From: Micromussa lordhowensis
Taxonomy: Eukaryota > Cnidaria > Anthozoa > Scleractinia > Lobophylliidae
Reading direction: 5' to 3'
DNA length: 64,000 nucleotides
NCBI GenBank assembly: GCA_964020085.1
Contig: OZ026600.1
Location: 11,939,348-12,003,347 of the forward strand
Position numbers and translations under genes: made by a program. Of the stretch, positions 49,431-62,500 are shown in pieces. The notes beneath the pieces are model-generated. The model worked only from the letters and a program-made list of their open reading frames with translations, was not told where the DNA came from and did not search any database. How positions within the stretch are numbered: position 1 is the stretch's first letter; each line of letters starts with the position of its first letter.

Positions 49431-50806
49431 TTAGCAATCAGGCTGGTTAGCATAGTGTGACATTTTGCGCAGCTCCGAAACTTTGCATGTGGACATGGAC
49501 CAACCCCGGGGGTGCTTTAATGCCATTAGTTTGCAAAGTTGCGACGCGCGCCAAGCTCGGCTAACGAGGCAGCCAGCCGGCTGCACCCGGGCATCTGCCG
49601 GGCTGGTTGGCACAGTGTGACATTTTTCGCTGCTCCGAAACTTTGCATGTGGACTCGGACCGACCCCGGGAGTGCTTTGGTGCCATTAGTTTGCAAAGTT
49701 GCGACGCGCGCCAAGCTCGGCTAACGAGGCAGCCAGCCGGCCGCACCCGGGGATCGGCCGGGCTGGTTAGCATAGTGTGACCTTTTGCGCAGCTCCGAAA
49801 CTTTGCATGTGGACTCGGACCGACCCCGGGAGTGCTTTGGTGCCATTAGTTTGCAAAGTTGCGACGCGCGCCAAGCTCGGCTTATTAGCAATCGGGCTGG
49901 TTAGCATAGTGTGACATTTTGCGCACCTCCGAAACTTTGCATGTGGACATGGACCGACCCCAAGAGTGCTTTGGTGCCATTAGTTTGCAAAGTTGCGACG
50001 CACGCCAAGCTCGGCTAACAAGGAGGCCAGCCGGCCGCACCCGGGCATCTGCTGGGTTAATTGGCATAGTGTGACATTTTTCGCTGCTTCGAAACTTTGC
50101 ATGTGGACTCGGACCGACCCCGGGAGTGCTTTGGTGCCATTAGTTTGCAAAGTTGCGACGCGCACCAAGCTCGGCTAATTAGCAATCGGGCTAGTTAGCA
50201 TAGTGTGACATTTTGCGCAGCTCCGAAACTTTGCATGTGGACCCGGACCGAACACAGGAGTGCTTTGGTGCCATTAGTTTGCAAATTTGCGACGTGCGCC
50301 AAGCTCGGCTAATTAGCAATCGGGCTGGTTAGCATAGTGTGACATTTTGGGATGCTCCGAAACTTTGCATGTGGACATGGACCGACCCCGGGGGTGCTTT
50401 AATGCCATTAGTTTGCAAAGTTGCGACGCGCGCCAAGCTCGGCTAACGAGGCAGCCAGCCGGCTGCACCCGGGCATCTGCCGGGCTGGTTGGCACAGTGT
50501 GACATTTTTCGCTGCTCCGAAACTTTGCATGTGGACTCGGACCGACCCCGGGAGTGCTTTGGTGCCATTAGTTTGCAAAGTTGCGACGCGCGCCAAGCTC
50601 GGCTAACGAGGCAGCCAGCCGGCCGCACCCGGGGATCGGCCGGGCTGGTTAGCATAGTGTGACCTGTTGCGCAGCTTCGAAACTTTGCATGTGGACTCGG
50701 ACCGACCCCGGGAGTGCTTTGGTGCCATTAGTTTGCAAAGTTGCGACGCGCGCCAAGCTCGGCTTATTAGCAATCGGGCTGGTTAGCATAGTGTGACATT
50801 TTGCGC
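49431..50806. repeat. 882-bp duplication (three Sat-B dimers)
   Basis: Segments beginning at 49,431, 49,526 and 49,561 recur at 50,313, 50,408 and 50,443, all 882 bp (3 x 294) apart. Both copies contain GGGGGTGCTTTAATGCC and TTTTTCGCTGCTCCG. Confidence 0.8.
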
Positions 50807-53800
50807 ACCTCCGAAACTTTGCATGTGGACATGGACCGACCCTGGGAGTGCTTTGGTGCCATTAGTTTGCAAAGTTGCGACGCACGCCAAGCTCGGCTAA
50901 CTAGCAATCGGGCTAGTTAGCATAGTGTGACATTTTGTGCAGCTCCAAAACTTTGCATGTGGACCAGAACCGATCCCGGGAGTGCTTTGGTGCCATTAGT
51001 TTGCAAAGTTGCGACCCGCGCCAAGTTCGGCTAATTAGCAATCAGGCTAGTTAGCATAGTGTGACATTTTGTGCAGCTCCGAAACTTTGCATGTGGACCC
51101 GGACCGACCCCGGGAGTGCTTTGGTGCCATTAGTTTGCAAAGTTGCGACGCGCGCCAAGCACGGCTAACAAAGCAGCCAGCCGGCTGCACCCGGGCATCT
51201 GCCGGGCTGGTTGGCATAGTGTGACATTTTGCGCAGCTCCGAAACTTTGCATGTGGACCCGGACCGACCCCGGGAGTGCTTTGGTGCCATTAGTTTGCAA
51301 AGTTCCGAAGCGCGCCAAGCTCGGCTAACGAGGCAGCCACCCGGCCGCACCCAGGAATCTGCCGGGCTGGTTAGCATAGTGTGACATTTTTCGCAGTTCC
51401 GAAACTTTGCATGTGGACTCGGACCAACCCCGGGAGTGCTTTGGTGCCATTAGTTTGAAAAGTTGGGACGCTAGCCAAGCTCGGCTAACTAGCAATCCGA
51501 CTGGTTAGCATAGTGTGACATTTTGCGCAGCTCCGAAACTTTGCATGTGGACCCGGACCGACCCCGGGAGTGCTTTGGTGCCATTAGTTTGCAAAGTTGC
51601 GACGCGCGCCAAGCTCAGCTAACGAGGCAGCCAGCCGGCTGCACCCGGGCATCTGCCGGGCTGGTTGGCACAGTGTGACATTTTTCGCTGCTCCGAAACT
51701 TTGCATGTGGACTCGGACCGACCCTGGGAGTGCTTTGGTGCCATTAGTTTGCAAAGTTGCGACGCGCGCCAAGCTCGGCTAATTAGCAATCGGGCTAGTT
51801 AGCATAGTGTGACATTTTGTGCAGCTCCAAAACTTTGCATGTGGACCAGAACCGACCCCGGGAGTGCTTTGGTGCCATTAGTTTGCAAAGTTGCGACGCG
51901 CGCCAAGCTCGGCTAACAAAGCAGCCAGCGGACTGCACCCGGGCATCTGCCGGGCTGGTTGGCATAGTGTGACATTTTGCGCAGCTCCGAAACTTTGCAT
52001 GTGGACCCGGACCGACCCCGGGAGTGCTTTGGTGCCATTAGTTTGCAAAGTTGCGACGCGCGCCAAGCTCGGCTAACAAAGCAGCCAGCGGGCTGCATCC
52101 GGGCATCTGCCGGGCTGGTTGGCATAGTGTGACATTTTGCGCAGCTCCGAAACTTTGCATGTGGACCCGGACCGACCCCGGGAGTGCTTTGGTGCCATTA
52201 GTTTGAAAAGTTGCGACGCGCGCCAAGCTCGGCTAATTAGCAATCAGGCTGGTTAGCATAGTGTGACATTTTGCGCCGGTCCAAAACTTTGCATGTGGAC
52301 CCGGACCGACCCCGGGAGTTCTTTGGTGCCATTAGTTTGGAAAGTTGCGACGCGCGCCAAGCTCGGATAACGAGGCAGCCAGCCGGCCGCACCCGGGGAT
52401 CTGCCGGGCTAGTTAGCATTGTGTGACATTTTGCGGAGCTCCAAAACTTCGCATGTGGACTTGGAACGACCCCGGTAGTGCTTTCGTGACATTAGTTTGC
52501 AAAGTTGCGACGCGCGCCAAGCTCGGCTAACGAGGCAGCCAGCCGGCCGCACCCGGGTACCTGCCGGGCTGGTTAGCATAGTGTGACATTTTCGCAGCTC
52601 CGAAACTTTGCATGTGAACTCGGACCGAACCCGGGAGGGGTTTGGTGCACTTAGTTTGCAAAGTTGCGACGCGCCCCAAGGTCAGCTAATTAGCAATTGG
52701 GCTGGTTACCATAGTGTGACATTTTGGAGAGCTCCGAACCTTTTCTTGTGGACCTGGACCGACCCCGGGAGTGCTTTGGTGCCATTAGTTTGCAAAGTTG
52801 CGACGCGCGCCAAGCTCGGCTAACGAGGCAGCCAGCCGGCCGCACCCGATGATCGGCCGGGCTGGTTAGCATAGTGTGACCTTTTGCGCAGCTCCGAAAC
52901 TTTGCATGTGGACTCGGACCGACCCCGGGAGTGCTTTGGTGCCATTAGTTTGCAAAGTTGCGACGCGCGCCAAGCTCGGCTTATTAGCAATCGGGCTGGT
53001 TAGCATAGTGTGACATTTTGCGCACCTCCGAAACTTTGCATGTGGACATGGACCGACCCCAAGAGTGCTTTGGTGCCATTAGTTTGCAAAGTTGCGACGC
53101 ACGCCAAGCTCGGCTAACAAGGAGGCCAGCCGGCCGCACCCGGGCATCTGCTGGGTTAATTGGCATAGTGTGACATTTTTCGCTGCTTCGAAACTTTGCA
53201 TGTGGACTCGGACCGACCCCGGGAGTGCTTTGGTGCCATTAGTTTGCAAAGTTGCGACGCGCACCAAGCTCGGCTAATTAGCAATCGGGCTAGTTAGCAT
53301 AGTGTGACATTTTGCGCAGCTCCGAAACTTTGCATGTGGACCCGGACCGAACACAGGAGTGCTTTGGTGCCATTAGTTTGCAAATTTGCGACGTGCGCCA
53401 AGCTCGGCTAATTAGCAATCGGGCTGGTTAGCATAGTGTGACATTTTGGGATGCTCCGAAACTTTGCATGTGGACATGGACCGACCCCGGGGGTGCTTTA
53501 ATGCCATTAGTTTGCAAAGTTGCGACGCGCGCCAAGCTCGGCTAACGAGGCAGCCAGCCGGCTGCACCCGGGCATCTGCCGGGCTGGTTGGCACAGTGTG
53601 ACATTTTTCGCTGCTCCGAAACTTTGCATGTGGACTCGGACCGACCCCGGGAGTGCTTTGGTGCCATTAGTTTGCAAAGTTGCGACGCGCGCCAAGCTCG
53701 GCTAACGAGGCAGCCAGCCGGCCGCACCCGGGGATCGGCCGGGCTGGTGAGCATAGTGTGACCTTTTGCGCAGCTTCGAAACTTTGCATGTGGACTCGGA

Positions 53801-55945
53801 CCGACCCAGGGAGTGCTTTGGTGCCATTAGTTTGCAAAGTTGCGACGCGCGCCAAGCTCGGCTTATTAGCAATCGGGCTGGTTAGCATAGTGTGACATTT
53901 TGCGCACCTCCGAAACTTTGCATGTGGACATGGACCGACCCTGGGAGTGCTTTGGTGCCATTAGTTTGCAAAGTTGCGACGCACGCCAAGCTCGGCTAAC
54001 TAGCAATCGGGCTAGTTAGCATAGTGTGACATTTTGTGCAGCTCCAAAACTTTGCATGTGGACCAGAACCGATCCCGGGAGTGCTTTGGTGCCATTAGTT
54101 TGCAAAGTTGCGACGCGTGCCAAGTTCGGCTAATTAGCAATCAGGCTAGTTAGCATAATGTGACATTTTGTGCAGCTCCGAAACTTTGCATGTGGACCCG
54201 GACCGACCCCGGGAGTGCTTTGGTGCCATTAGTTTGCAAAGTTGCGACGCGCGCCAAGCACGGCTAACAAAGCAGCCAGCCGGCTGCACCCGGGCATCTG
54301 CCGGGCTGGTTGGCATAGTGTGACATTTTGCGCAGCTCCGAAACTTTGCATGTGGACCCGGACCGACCCCGGGAGTGCTTTGGTGCCATTAGTTTGCAAA
54401 GTTGCGAAGCGCGCCAAGCTCGGCTAACGAGGCAGCCAGCCGGCCGCACCCAGGAATCTGCCGGGCTGGTTAGCATAGTGTGACATTTTTCGCAGTTCCG
54501 AAACTTTGCATGTGGACTCGGACCAACCCCGGGAGTGCTTTGGTGCCATTAGTTTGAAAAGTTGCGACGCTAGCCAAGCTCGGCTAACTAGCAATCCGAC
54601 TGGTTAGCATAGTGTGACATTTTGCGCAGCTCCGAAACTTTGCATGTGGACCCGGACCGACCCCGGGAGTGCTTTGGTGCCATTAGTTTGCAAAGTTGCG
54701 ACGCGCGCCAAGCTCAGCTAACGAGGCAGCCAGCCGGCTGCACCCGGGCATCTGCCGGGCTCGTTGGCACAGTGTGACATTTTTCGCTGCTCCGAAACTT
54801 TGCATGTGGACTCGGACCGACCCTGGGAGTGCTTTGGTGCCATTAGTTTGCAAAGTTGCGACGCGCGCCAAGCTCGGCTAATTAGCAATCGGGCTAGTTA
54901 GCATAGTGTGACATTTTGTGCAGCTCCAAAACTTTGCATGTGGACCAGAACCGACCCCGGGAGTGCTTTGGTGCCATTAGTTTGCAAAGTTGCGACGCGC
55001 GCCAAGCTCGGCTAACAAAGCAGCCAGCGGGCTGCACCCGGGCATCTGCCGGGCTGGTTGGCATAGTGTGACATTTTGCGCAGCTCCGAAACTTTGCATG
55101 TGGACCCGGACCGACCCCGGGAGTGCTTTGGTGCCATTAGTTTGCAAAGTTGCGACGCGCGCCAAGCTCGGCTAACAAAGCAGCCAGCGGGCTGCACCCG
55201 GGCATCTGCCGGGCTGGTTGGCATAGTGTGACATTTTGCGCAGCTCCGAAACTTTGCATGTGGACCCGGACCGACCCCGGGAGTGCTTTGGTGCCATTAG
55301 TTTGAAAAGTTGCGACGCGCGCCAAGCTCGGCTAATTAGCAATCAGGCTGGTTAGCATAGTGTGACATTTTGCGCCGGTCCGAAACTTTGCATGTGGACC
55401 CGGACCGACCCCGGGAGTTCTTTGGTGCCATTAGTTTGGAAAGTTGCGACGCGCGCCAAGTTCGGATAACGAGGCAGCCAGCCGGCCGCACCCGGGGATC
55501 TGCCGGGCTAGTTAGCATTGTGTGACATTTTGCGGAGCTCCAAAACTTCGCATGTGGACTTGGAACGACCCCGGTAGTGCTTTCGTGACATTAGTTTGCA
55601 AAGTTGCGACGCGCGCCAAGCTCGGCTAACGAGGCAGCCAGCCGGCCGCACCCGGGTACCTGCCGGGCTGGTTCGCATAGTGTGACATTTTCGCAGCTCC
55701 GAAACTTTGCATGTGAACTCGGACCAAACCCGGGAGGGGTTTGGTGCACTTAGTTTGCAAAGTTGCGACGCGCGCCAAGGTCAGCTAATTAGCAATTGGG
55801 CTGGTTACCATAGTGTGACATTTTGGAGAGCTCCGAACCTTTTCTTGTGGACCTGGACCGACCCCGGGAGTGCTTTGGTGCCATTAGTTTGCAAAGTTGC
55901 GACGCGCGCCAAGCTCGGCTAACGAGGCAGCCAGCCGGCCGCACC
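49655..55945. repeat. 3,099-bp Sat-B HOR, two consecutive copies
   Basis: Marker monomers at 49,885, 49,993, 50,421, 51,143, 51,597 and 52,608 recur at 52,984, 53,092, 53,520, 54,242, 54,696 and 55,707, each 3,099 bp on. The copies differ by scattered single bases (for example CCCGGGG against CCCGATG near 52,848). The boundary between copies is near 52,754. The near-identity indicates recent duplication. Confidence 0.9.
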
Positions 55946-56560
55946 CGGGGATCTGCCGGGCTGTCTAGCATAGTGTGACATTTTGCGCAGCTCCGAAACT
56001 TTGCATGTGGACTCGGACCAACCCCGGGAGTGATTTGGTGCCATTAGTTTGCAAAGTTTCGACGCGCGCCAAGCTCGGCTAATTAGCAATCAGGCTGGTT
56101 AGCAGAGTGTGACATTTTGCGCAGCTCCAAAACTTTGCATGTGGACTCGGACCAACCCCGGGAGTGATTTGGTGCCATTAGTTTGAAAAGTTGCGACGCG
56201 CGCCAAGCTCGGCTAACTAGCAATCCGACTGGTTAGCATAGTGTGACATTTTGCGCAGCTCCGAAACTTTGCATGTGGACCCGGACCGACCCCGGGAGTG
56301 CTTTGGTGCCATTAGTTTGCAAAGTTGCGACGCGCGCCAAGCTCGGCTAACGAGGGAGCCAGCCGGCTGCACCCGGGCATCTGCCGGGCTGGTTGGCACA
56401 GTGTGACATTTTGCGCACCTCCGAAACTTTGCATGTAAGCTCGGACCGACCCCGGGAGTGCTTTGGTGCCATTAGTTTGCAAAGTTGCGACGCGCGCCAA
56501 GCTCGGCTAATTAGCAATCGGGCTGGTTAGCATAGTGTGACATTTTCCGCAGCTCCGAAA
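55946..56560. repeat. Sat-B monomers between the two large HOR blocks
   Basis: Four or five ordinary long and short units, with a GAGTGATTTGG variant in two of them. I see nothing else in this stretch. Confidence 0.85.
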
Positions 56561-59500
56561 CTTTGCATGTGGACCTGGACCGACCCCAGGAGTGCTTTGG
56601 TGCCATTACTTTGCAAAGTTGCGATGCGCGCAAAGCTCGACTAACGAGGCAGCCAGCCGGCCACACCTGGGGATCTGCCGGCCTGGTTAGCACAGTGTGA
56701 CATTTTGCGCAGCTCCGAAACTTTGCATATTGGACTCGGACCGACCCCGGGAGTGCTTTGGTGCCATTAGTTTGCAAAGTTGTGACGCACGCCAAGCTCG
56801 GCTAACAAGGCAGCCCACCGGCCACACCCGGGCATCTGCCGGGCTAATTGGCATAGTGTGACATTTCTCGCTGCTCCGAAACTTTGCATGTGGACTCGGA
56901 CCGACCCCGGGAGTGCTTTGGTGCCATTAGTTTGCAAAGTTGCGACGCGCGCCAAGCTCGGCTAATTAGCAATCGGGCTGGTTAGTATAGTGTGATATTT
57001 TGCACAGCTCCGAAACTTTGCATGTGGACTCGGACCGACCCCGGGAGTGCTTTGGTGCCATTAGTTTGCAAAGTTGCGACAGGCGCCAAGCTCGGCTTAT
57101 TAGCAATCGGGCTGGTTAGCATAGTGTGACATTTTGCGCAGCTCCGAAACTTTGCATGTGGACCTGGACCGACCCCAGGATTGCTTTGGTGGCATTAGTT
57201 TGCAAAGTTGCGACGTGCGCCAAGCTCGGCTAACGAGGCAACCAGCCGGCTGCACCCAGCCACCTACCGGGCTGGTTAGAATAGTGTGACATTTTGCGCA
57301 GCTCCCAAACTTTGCATGTGGACTCGGACCAACCCCGGGAGTGCTTTGGTGCCATTAGTTTGCAAAGTTGCGACGCGCGCCAAGCTCGGCTAATTAGCAA
57401 TCGGGCTAGTTTCTCGCATTTCTCGCTGCTCCGAAACTTTGCATGTGGACTCAGACCGACCCCGGGAGTGCTTTGGTGCCATTAGTTTGCAAAGTTGCGA
57501 CGCGCGCCAAGCTCGGCTAATTAGCAATCGGGCTAGTTAGCATAGTGTGACATTTTGCGTAGCTCCAAAACTTTGCATGTGGACTTGGACCGACCCCGGT
57601 AGTGCTTTCCTGACATTAGTTTGCAAAGTTGCGATGCCCGCCAAGCTCTTCTAACAAGGCAGCCAGCCGGCCGCACCCGGGGACCTGCCGGGCTGGTTAC
57701 CATAGTGTGACATTTTCGCAGCTCCGAAACTTTGCATGTGAACTCGGACCGAACCCGGGAGGGGTTTGGTGCCATTAGTTTGCAAAGTTGCGACGGGCGC
57801 CAAGGTCAGCTAATTAGCAATTGGGCTGGTTAGCATAGTGTGACATTTTGGAGAGCTCCGAAACTTTGCTTGTGGACCCGGACCGACCACGGGAGTGCTT
57901 TGGTGCCATTAGTTTGCAAAGTTGCGACGCGCGCCAAGCTCGGCTAACGAGGCAGCTAGCCGGCCGCACCCGGGGATCTGCCGGGCTGGTTAGCATAGTG
58001 TGACATTTTGCGCAGCTCCGAAACTTTGCATGTGGACTCGGACCAACCACGGGAGCGCTTTGGTGCCATTAGTTTGCAAAGTTTCGACGCGCGCCAAGCT
58101 CGGCTAATTAGCAATCCGACTGGTTAGCATAGTGTGACATTTTGCGTAGCTCCAAAACTTTGCATGTGGACTTGGACCGACCCCGGTAGTGCTTTCGTGA
58201 CATGAGTTTGCAAAGTTGCGACGTGCGCCAAGCTCGGCTAATTAGCAATCGGGCTAGTTAGCATAGTGTGACATTTTGCGTAGCTCCGAAACTTTGCATG
58301 TGGACTTGGACCGACCCCGGGAGTGCTTTGGTGCCATTAGTTTGCAAAGTTGCGACGCGCGCCAAGCTCGGCTAATTAGCAATCGGGCTGGTTAGCATAG
58401 TGTGACATATTGCGCAGCTCCGAAACTTTGCATGTGGACCTGGACCGACCCCGGGAGTGCTTTGGTGCCATTACTTTGCAAAGTTGCGATGCGCGCAATG
58501 CTCGACTAACGAGGCAGCCAGCCGGCCACACCTGGGGATCTGCCGGCCTGGTTAGCACAGTGTGACATTTTGCGCAGCTCCGAAACTTTGCATATTGGAC
58601 TCTGACCGACCCCGGGAGTGCTTAGGTGCCATTAGTTTGCAAAGTTACGACGCGCGCCAAGCTCGGCTAACGAGGCAGCCAGCCGGCCGCACCCGGAGAT
58701 CTGCCGGGCTGGTTAGCATAGTGTGACAGTTTGCGCAGCTTCGAAACTTTGCATGTGGACTCGGACCGACCCCGGGAGTGCTTTGGTGCCATTAGTTTGC
58801 AAAGTTGCGACGCGCGCCAAGCTCGGCTAATTCCCAATCGACCTGGTTAGCATAGTGTCACAATTTGCGCAGCTCCGAAACTTTGCATGTGGACCCAGAC
58901 CGACCCCGGGAGTGCTTTGGTGCCATTAGTTTGCAAAGTTGCGACGCGCGCCAAGCTCGGCTAACAAGGCAGCCAGCCGGCTGCACCCGGGCATCTGCCG
59001 GGCTGGTTGGCATAGTGTGACATTTTGCGCAGCTCCGAAACTTTGCATGTGGACCCAGACCGACCCCGGGAGTGCTTTGCTGCCACTAGTTTGCAAAGTT
59101 GCGACGCGCGCCAAGCTCGGCTAATTAGCAATCCGGCTGGTTGGCATAGTGTGACATATTGCGCAGCTCCGAAACTTTGCATGTGGACCTGGACGGACCC
59201 AGGGAGTGCTTTGGTGCCATTACTTTGCATAGTTGCGATGCGCGCAAAGCTCGACTAACGAGGCAGCCAGCCGGCCACACCTGGGGATCTGCTGGCCTGG
59301 TTAGCACAGTGTGACATTTTGCGCAGCTCTGAAACTTTGCATATTGGCCTCGGACCGACCCCGGGAGTGCTTTGGTGCCATAAGTTTGCAAAGTTGCGAT
59401 GCGCGCCAAGCTTGGCTAACGAGGCAGCCAGCCGGCCGCACCCAGGGATCTGCCGGGCTTGTTAGCATAGTGTGACAGTTTGCGCAGCTTCGAAACTTTG

Positions 59501-62500
59501 CATGTGGACTCGGACCGACCCCGGGAGTGCTTTGGTGCCATTAGTTTGCAAAGTTGCGACGCGCGCCAAGCAATCGGCAATCGGGCTGGTTAGCATAGTG
59601 TGACATTTTGCGCAGCTCCAAAACTTTGCATGTGGACCCGGACCGACCCCAGGATTGCTTTGGTGGCATTAGTTTGCAAAGTTGCGACGTGCGCCAAGCT
59701 CGGCTAACGAGGCAACCAGCCGGCCGCACCCGGGCATCTACCGGGCTGGTTAGAATAGTGTGACATTTTGCGCAGCTCCCAAACTTTGCATGTGGACTCA
59801 GACCAACCCCGGGAGTGCTTTGGTGCAATTAGTTTGCAAACTTGTGACGCGCGCCAGGCTCGGCTAACGAGGCAGCCAGCAGGCAGCACCCGGGCATCTG
59901 CCGGGCTGGTTAGCATGGTGTGACATTTTGCGCAGCTCCGAAACTTTGCATGTGGACTTGGACCGACCCCAAGAGTGCTTTGGTGCCATTAGTTTGCAAA
60001 GTTGCGACGCACGCCAAGCTCGGCTAACAAGGAGGCCAGCCGGCCGCACCAGGGCATCTGCCGGGCTGGTTGGCACAGTGTGACATTTTTTGCTGCTCCG
60101 AAACTTTGCATGTGGACTCGGACCGACCCCGGGAGTGCTTTGGTGCCATTAGTTTGCAAAGTTGCGACGCACGCCAAGCTCGGCTAACAAGGAGGCCAGC
60201 CGGCCGCACCAGGGCATCTGCCGGGCTGGTTGGCACAGTGTGACATTTTTTGCTGCTCCGAAACTTTGCATGTGGACTCGGACCGACCCCGGGAGTGCTT
60301 TGGTGCCATTAGTTTGCAAAGTTGCGACGCGCGCCAAGCTCGGCTAATTAGCAATCGGGCTGGTTAGCATAGTGTGACATTTTGCGCAGCTCCGAAACTT
60401 TGCATGTGGACCCGGACCGACCCCGGGTGTGCTTTGGTGCCATTAGTTTGCAAAGTTGCGACGCGCGCCAAGCTCGGCTAACGAGGCAGGCAGCCGGCTC
60501 CACCCGGGCATCTGCTGGGCTGGTTGTCACAGTGTGTCATTTTTCGCAGCTCCGAAACTTTGCATGTGGACTCGGACCGACCCCGGGAGTGCTTTGGTGC
60601 CATTAGTTTGCAAAGTTGCGACGCGCGCCAAGCTCGGCTAATTAGCAATCGCGCTAGTTAGCATAGTGTGACATTTTGTGCAGCTCCGAAACTTTGCATG
60701 TGGACCTGGACCGACCCCAGGAGTGCTTTGGTGCCATTACTTTGCAAAGTTGCGATGCGCGCAAAGCTCGACTAACGAGGCAGCCAGCCGGCCACACCTG
60801 GGGATCTGCCGGCCTGGTTAGCACAGTGTGACATTTTGCGCAGCTCCGAAACTTTGCATATTGGACTCGGACCGACCCCGGGAGTGCTTTGGTGCCATTA
60901 GTTTGCAAAGTTGTGACGCACGCCAAGCTCGGCTAACAAGGCAGCCCACCGGCCACACCCGGGCATCTGCCGGGCTAATTGGCATAGTGTGACATTTCTC
61001 GCTGCTCCGAAACTTTGCATGTGGACTCGGACCGACCCCGGGAGTGCTTTGGTGCCATTAGTTTGCAAAGTTGCGACGCGCGCCAAGCTCGGCTAATTAG
61101 CAATCGGGCTGGTTAGTATAGTGTGATATTTTGCACAGCTCCGAAACTTTGCATGTGGACTCGGACCGACCCCGGGAGTGCTTTGGTGCCATTAGTTTGC
61201 AAAGTTGCGACAGGCGCCAAGCTCGGCTTATTAGCAATCGGGCTGGTTAGCATAATGTGACATTTTGCGCAGCTCCGAAACTTTGCATGTGGACCTGGAC
61301 CGACCCCAGGATTCCTTTGGTGGCATTAGTTTGCAAAGTTGCGACGTGCGCCAAGCTCGGCTAACGAGGCAACCAGCCGGCTGCACCCAGCCACCTACCG
61401 GGCTGGTTAGAATAGTGTGACATTTTGCGCAGCTCCCAAACTTTGCATGTGGACTCGGACCAACCCCGGGAGTGCTTTGGTGCCATTAGTTTGCAAAGTT
61501 GCGACGCGCGCCAAGCTCGGCTAATTAGCAATCGGGCTAGTTTCTCGCATTTCTCGCTGCTCCGAAACTTTGCATGTGGACTCGGACCGACCCCGGGAGT
61601 GCTTTGGTGCCATTAGTTTGCAAAGTTGCGACGCGCGCCAAGCTCGGCTAATTAGCAATCGGGCTAGTTAGCATAGTGTGACATTTTGCGTAGCTCCAAA
61701 ACTTTGCATGTGGACTTGGACCGACCCCGGTAGTGCTTTCCTGACATTAGTTTGCAAAGTTGCGACGCCCGCCAAGCTCTTCTAACAAGGCAGCCAGCCG
61801 GCCGCACCCGGGGACCTGCCGGGCTGGTTACCATAGTGTGACATTTTCGCAGCTCCGAAACTTTGCATGTGAACTCGGACCGAACCCGGGAGGGGTTTGG
61901 TGCCATTAGTTTGCAAAGTTGCGACGGGCGCCAAGGTCAGCTAATTAGCAATTGGGCTGGTTAGCATAGTGTGACATTTTGGAGAGCTCCGAAACTTTGC
62001 TTGTGGACCCGGACCGACCACGGGAGTGCTTTGGTGCCATTAGTTTGCAAAGTTGCGACGCGCGCCAAGCTCGGCTAACGAGGCAGCTAGCCGGCCGCAC
62101 CCGGGGATCTGCCGGGCTGGTTAGCATAGTGTGACATTTTGCGCAGCTCCGAAACTTTGCATGTGGACTCGGACCAACCACGGGAGTGCTTTGGTGCCAT
62201 TAGTTTGCAAAGTTTCGACGCGCGCCAAGCTCGGCTAATTAGCAATCCGACTGGTTAGCATAGTGTGACATTTTGCGTAGCTCCAAAACTTTGCATGTGG
62301 ACTTGGACCGACCCCGGTAGTGCTTTCGTGACATTAGTTTGCAAAGTTGCGACGCGCGCCAAGCTCGGCTAATTAGCAATCGGGCTAGTTAGCATAGTGT
62401 GACATTTTGCGTAGCTCCGAAACTTTGCATGTGGACTTGGACCGACCCCGGGAGTGCTTTGGTGCCATTAGTTTGCAAAGTTGCGACGCACGCCAAGCTC

